Assembly: GCA_038503035.1 (NCBI GenBank)
Contig: JAVSML010020405.1
Span: forward strand, 62,001 to 126,000
From: Crocodylus rhombifer
Taxonomy: Eukaryota; Chordata; Crocodylia; Crocodylidae
Direction: 5' to 3'
DNA length: 64,000 nt
Numbering within the stretch: position 1 is the stretch's first letter; every line of letters starts with the position of its first letter. Shown here piece after piece: positions 59,091 to 64,000 of the stretch. Below the pieces are notes generated by a model. The model was not told where the DNA came from. It worked only from the letters and a program-made list of their open reading frames with translations, and searched no databases. The translations under genes and the position numbers were made by a program.

Positions 59091-59874
59091 CAGAGTGAGA
59101 GAATGTGGGGGAAGGAGGCAGAGAACTCGGGAACCTGCTGGCATTAAGGGATGGGGAAGTTTCCTGCCTTTCTTGCTCCAAAGGGCAGCAGAGCTGCTGG
59201 GAAGTGGGGAAGAGAAGTGTCACAGGTGATAGACTAGAGCTGATTTGCACCTTGTTTGTCTCCTTTACCAGGGGTTGGGCAGTGCCATAAAATCAGGCCT
59301 GTTTGCTCACAAAGGGTTGCCATCCCAACGCCCATTGTGTGCAGGTTAACTTTTAACCAAGGGCTCCCTTTCTTGGGCTCCATAGACCTGGCCCTGCCAC
59401 CCTCTGCCAAGGCTGCCTGGGTTGATCTGGGTCCTGGGCATGGAATATGGCCCCAGGGCTGGAAAGCTTGCAAAGGGCTATGCCTGGGGTGGGGGAGCCT
59501 GCTCCTGGGAGCTGCTGAGCAGCCTGGGCCCTATTCATGTCAGTGGGTATTGATGGCTTTCAGTGCCTGGCAGCATCCAGCTCAGGGAGGCACCCAGCAG
59601 GGGTGTAACAAGTGGTGGTCAAAGCCTCCAGGGGATGTTCTTGCCCCATCTCTCCAAGTAGCAAAATCCCCTTTCTGGTGTGGGACTGCCTGTGTCACCC
59701 CAGGTGGTCTCTGTTACAGCTAGGGCAGAGGTAGATCTCAGTAGGTCCTGTTGAAACCCAAAAGCCTTAACATGCCTGGTACTGTGGACCTCCAGGTCTG
59801 GTATTCATGTTACAGGAGCAGCAGCTCATTCTGGCAGCTCCAAGGTGCTTGGGCTGGTCTGGGCAAGCTGTAGC

Positions 59875-59966
59875 TTTTCTGAATGACCCTGCTTCAGGCA
59901 GGTGGGGTTGGAGTAGATGACCTCTGGAGGTCCCTTCCAGCCCGATTTCTCTCTTATTGCTATGAA
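59875..59966 (+). mobile_element. CR1 3' end (sense)
   Basis: GAGTAGATGACCTCTGGAGG, then TCCCTTCCAGCCCGATTTCT, is the CR1 3' terminal pattern. Only the last 90 bp or so are present. Confidence 0.8.
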
Positions 59967-60639
59967 TGGGTCCTGAAAACTGGTTTCTCAGGCAGGTGTT
60001 GCTTCTGGAGACTGGGTGGGCTGGATCTCAGCCTTGTTGGCTTCTCTCTTTCTCATTTGTCCTCAGGTGCTGTAGGAGCTCCTGGCTTCTTCCCTGATGG
60101 CTCCTGTCTCTGCAGGCTGCAGGGGGGGAAGGCTGGTCCGTTTCAGCAGCTGCACAGTCAGCAAGAGCCACGTTCCTTAGACAAAATCCCCATAGGAAAT
60201 GTTCCTCCTGACAAAGCAGGGGGGGGTGGAAGATGGAAGGCCAGTTTCAAAGGGGTTCGGGACTCCGGGCTGCTGGGACACCAGGGATGGGACTGTCCTA
60301 GGTGTGACACCCAGTGAAAGAGCAGACTGGGGAGAAGCCATTCGCTCGCGAGCAGGCACTGCCCTGTTCTCTGCTCGCTGGGTCCAGGCTCGATGGTCTC
60401 CTATCTCCGCAGGCCTGCCCCCCTGTGCCCTGTCCTGCATGTGATGCCTGCCCCCTTCCCCTCATCCCCCGGTTCCCATGTGCCTACTCCTGCACTCGCA
60501 GTGAGGGAGCTCTCTGTGCTGATGGCTTTGGCAGGAAAGCAGCTCAGCTGGAGAAAAGCCTCAGGCACTCAAGTGACCCACTAACCTTGTTCTCCTTAAA
60601 AATGCATAAAATGCAGGCTCCAGCCTATAGGGGCTGGTG

Positions 60640-60770
60640 CATGCTCTCACACATGTGGACATGCATGCGCGCACACACAGAGTCACGTTCGCCTTTCCCT
60701 CCCCCCCGCCCCGCAGCTGCACACTCGCGCACACGTGGGATTGTGCGGACTCAGATCCATGCGCTCGCTG
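60640..60770. repeat. Degenerate CACA/GCATGC-rich tract 3
   Basis: GGACATGCATGCGCGCACAC and ACACTCGCGCACACGTGGG flank a C-rich centre. Irregular alternating purine-pyrimidine sequence. Confidence 0.5.
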
Positions 60771-63439
60771 ACACGGGAGCCCTGATTCCAGAGCTGGGCC
60801 CTTAAAGGGGCAGTTCAAAAGGCTCCCAGCACAGTGCAGGGATGCTGTAGGGTCAACCGTCCTCTGCAGTCTCCAGCACAGGGATGTGCCTTGCAGGAGG
60901 ACTGAGGAGGACTGTTAGAAGCAGAAGGGGGAATAGCAGAAATGCATGGGCTCTGGCTAGCCTGGTTGGTCCAGAATGCCTGGGTAGCCATATGGGGTGC
61001 AGATCCCTTTGCCATTCCTTTTCTCACCCCAGGCTGACCTCCCTGCGAGGCCCAGCACAGCACCTGGTGCATATATATTCACACGCATCTTCGCACACTC
61101 CAGAGAGGCTCTGAGGTTTCCTAGAGGAGCCAGCTGCAGAATTCGCAGCTGGATCCAAGCATCCCCGGGCCCTGGAAGCCGTCTGTCTCTAGCACTTTGC
61201 TTGGTCTGTCTGCATTTTAAATATACCTGGAAACAGAGAGCAGTATGATTGCCCTTTGCAGCCATCGCTGTGGCAGGGATCAGGTGGAGACTTGGGGTAT
61301 ATATATAGGTATCTTCAGCAAAGAAAAGAAGAGGCAGAGGGAGGATGCGGTGCCTTTGCTCCCTGCCGCCGCCTGTGCAGTAATTGTCTCTGGTTATTCC
61401 ACCGCCGTCTCCTTCTCGTCCCGTGGATGCCTTGCTGACAGCAGGCCTATGTCTGCCAGGCTCGCAGAGCTGACCTCATTTCTCTTCAGCTTCTCAGCGT
61501 TTTTAATACACTCCAGCCAGGCAGTCGCCATCCCAGGCGCATCCTGCACACCCAGCAGCTGCCCCAAACCGCCCCAGAAATATCCCAGCATGAGGTGGGA
61601 TCAGCTCGTAATCCCAGGAGGGCTCACAGGAGGGCGGTGGGGCCAGGGAGAAGAGAGAGATGGGTTGATGAGGTGGGTGCTGGGGGGAGATGTGAGCTTT
61701 TCAGCTCAACGCAGCTGCACCAGGTTGTGCAGGCGCAGACTGACGCTGCCCAGAGGCCTGATCTCTGTGATGTATCCTGTTTAATTAAGCTCCAGCGCTG
61801 TGCACCCTGCCATCCCCACTGTGCTCTGGCGGGGAGAAGCCTCCCCCTCCCCCATCAGGCTCTGAATGCCAGCCCTGGAGGCCTTGTCTGCTCTCCCTTT
61901 GCTGCCTTGTGCTGCCTTTAATCTCTCCGGAGCTCTCATCATGGGCACCTCCTTGCTTTGCAGACAGCCATGCCAGCAGAAGCTGCCCCTGGGGCCCAAA
62001 GGATGCTGGGCCAGCTGGGCAGAGCCCTGGTAAGGGGTGGCCTCCGCTACCCCTCTCTCCAGCAGCACCCGGAAAGGTCAGGCGGCCAGGGAGGGGACCG
62101 CTTTCCCTCTGGCCCACGTCTCTTGAATTCATCAGCATGGGCAGGTACATGCTGTCCAAATAGGATGCACTGACTGCGGCGTGGGATTAGATCAAACCGG
62201 GATCTGAAGTCCTTGAGGCTCCCATACACATGCTCTCCCTCCCAGCCCCAAGGTCAGAGCTTTTTGCTCGCAAGTCCCTGATTCTAGTCTCCCAAGGGAG
62301 AGAGCCCAGCCTGACTCAGCTGGCAGCAACTAGCTGCTGCACCCTTTTCCTGGCTACAGACAGCCTGGCCCCCGCCTGAGGTTGGTCTGTAGCTTGCACA
62401 CAGGCACCCCAGCCCAGCCCGCTGTCCTGCAGGGCTCTCCCAGCTTTCCAGGGAGCTGACATTCGTCAGGGGTGTTCCCCCCACTCTTCCTTCCTCTTCT
62501 CTCTTTCTGCTTGGACCCAGACTCTTGGGAACCCAACATGTATTTGCTGGGGAGGGGGCTCATTCTGCTGGTGTTAGAGCTACATCAGAAAGGTTTTGCT
62601 CAAACGAGCACACTGATGAAGAATGTGAAGAGATCAGCCTACCTCGGGCCACACTGGCGATGGCCCTAGTTGTGATGCAGTTATAGCACCTGGTTGTTGC
62701 TGGTGCAGCCGATCCCAGAAACTGTTTAGGTTTGCCTGGGCAAAGCTCTCTCTGAGTCTGAGCTGTGCTTGCACTAAGGGTGGCGATGGTCTCTGGCATT
62801 GCTCCATCATTGTATTCAAATGCCCAGACAGGGTAGATGGGATCCACACATCCAAGGACAATACCAGACAGTGGCTCCTAAATGTGGAAGTTGAGATCTG
62901 AGGCCATACAAAAGAGAGAGTATTCGGAGTCTTCCTTAATGCTGAGGAATTGGAGGGACAGGGCTTGCCACACTGCTCGTTTTTGGGGAGGAGGGCGCTC
63001 AGCAGTACATCTGAGGGCAAGATTGAGCTGAGAAAGGTCAGGCCTCGCCTACAGGAAGCAACAGGGGTTGAGAGCTTTGCTAGAAGCAGATTATGGTGCC
63101 AAGGGACAAAATGCAGGGCAGGTGGCTGCACAGTCCAGGGACCCGTGGCTGACTTGGAACTGAAGCCAAAGGGAGGGGGAAGATTTCCAGGATCCCAAAA
63201 TCAGATCCTTAAATCTAGAGAGGAGGTGAGGGGGAAGGAGTCTCTCATTCTGCGGGTTAAATCCTGTATGCAGCTCACAGGAGGCTGGGAGGTGTCTTGG
63301 GCAGGGGGTGGAGGTACGCAACCCATGCCCAGGCTGCAGGAAGGTGCTCCCTGTGCTGCACTGCGAGGGAATGACCAGCCTGCACCGCCTCCTGATTCCC
63401 ACACCCAGGTTGGGAACAGCCATTGGTCCTGGCGCTGCA

Positions 63440-63560
63440 AGAGTTAACATGTTTTCTCCTTCTGCTAATTTAATTTTGGTTTAATTTGCATAACTGATTT
63501 AGTCAAAAGAAGCTGATGTAACACCTCATCTGGAGTGTTAAAGAGACAGGCACTATTTTT
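63440..63560. promoter_or_regulatory. Candidate conserved non-coding element with octamer
   Basis: An AT-rich block in GC-rich flanks contains GTTAACATG, CTAATTTAATTTTGG and a perfect octamer ATTTGCAT at 63484-63491. This composition is typical of developmental enhancers. Conservation could not be tested. Confidence 0.4.
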
Positions 63561-64000
63561 AGACTCCCTGCGCTCACCAGCACAGCGCCGGAAGCTTCCT
63601 GCTGTCACCAAGTTAGAGCTCTGCCTCCAGTCGAGCTTCTTAAATCAGACATCCTTTGATAAGTGAAACGAGTTTTGGCCTCACAAAGCTTTGAGGTTGC
63701 AGCTGGACATGGCCCTCCACCTCCGCCGGTGAGCTGCAGAGACGCCGGGGGGATTGGTTCACCTGGGCACCTGCCTTCCTCCTGCAGGCCATGCTACAAA
63801 GGTCAGCTGATGCTTCAGGCCTGGTCATGTTGGCACATGCTGTGCTTGGAGGTGACGCTTTGGGATGTCGCAACACGGTCCCATTGTGATGTGGCACTGT
63901 GGTTCCTCTCTTCCATACTGAGCCCTTTGCTGTAGCATCTGCTGCCATCCGGGCATCGTTCTGCCGCATGGCAGCACATGGGTGTTTCCCACAGACAGTG
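63561..64000. other. Right end of window, no gene seen
   Basis: No exon, repeat or regulatory site could be supported in the last 440 bp. Confidence 0.5.

Larger units (their letters stand above)
59091..63420. other. Gene-free region, part 7
   Basis: It holds a CR1 3' end at 59875-59966, an alternating tract at 60640-60770, and a short TATATATATA at about 61295-61310. No supportable exon. Confidence 0.5.

Overview
This is vertebrate nuclear DNA. It has split genes with GT-AG introns, two GC-rich promoter islands, CR1-type LINE remnants, hAT-type DNA transposon remnants and microsatellites. The predicted HDAC1 protein (480 residues) closely matches the bird protein as I remember it, and the repeats (CR1 plus short hAT elements) together with kilobase-scale introns point to a non-avian sauropsid, most likely a crocodilian, with a turtle as the alternative. 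The species call is an inference.

Layout. (1) 1-11477, + strand: LCK, the lymphocyte Src-family tyrosine kinase. The window opens inside an intron, so the first coding exon (myristoylation site, zinc-clasp cysteines) lies upstream. Eleven coding exons give 474 codons plus a stop, covering the end of the unique region, SH3, SH2, the linker, the kinase domain and the regulatory tail. (2) 11478-14475: the LCK 3' UTR and the HDAC1 promoter. The promoter holds an inverted pair of ZNF143/STAF-like sites, a degenerate array of ATTGGTACAGTCC-like repeats and a GC box. (3) 14476-30283, + strand: HDAC1, complete in 14 coding exons, followed by a 3' UTR to about 31.9 kb. (4) 34192-36812, - strand: MARCKSL1, two coding exons, convergent with HDAC1, with a large CpG island and a TATA-like element near 37.17 kb. 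(5) 37.2-64 kb: about 27 kb in which I find no supportable gene, only transposon remnants, low-complexity tracts, an interstitial telomeric repeat and a few AT-rich islands that look like candidate regulatory elements.

The order LCK - HDAC1 - MARCKSL1 (the last convergent) is the same as on human chromosome 1p35, so this is conserved synteny and not a new gene cluster. The three products do not form one pathway: LCK starts T-cell receptor signalling, HDAC1 is a nuclear co-repressor deacetylase, and MARCKSL1 is a membrane/actin regulator. I found no evidence of an undescribed multi-gene system. The less expected signals are non-coding: the repeat array and inverted sites in the HDAC1 promoter, the G-rich tandem array at the start of HDAC1 intron 1, short non-autonomous transposon families present in more than one copy, and the candidate conserved elements in the gene-poor right half.
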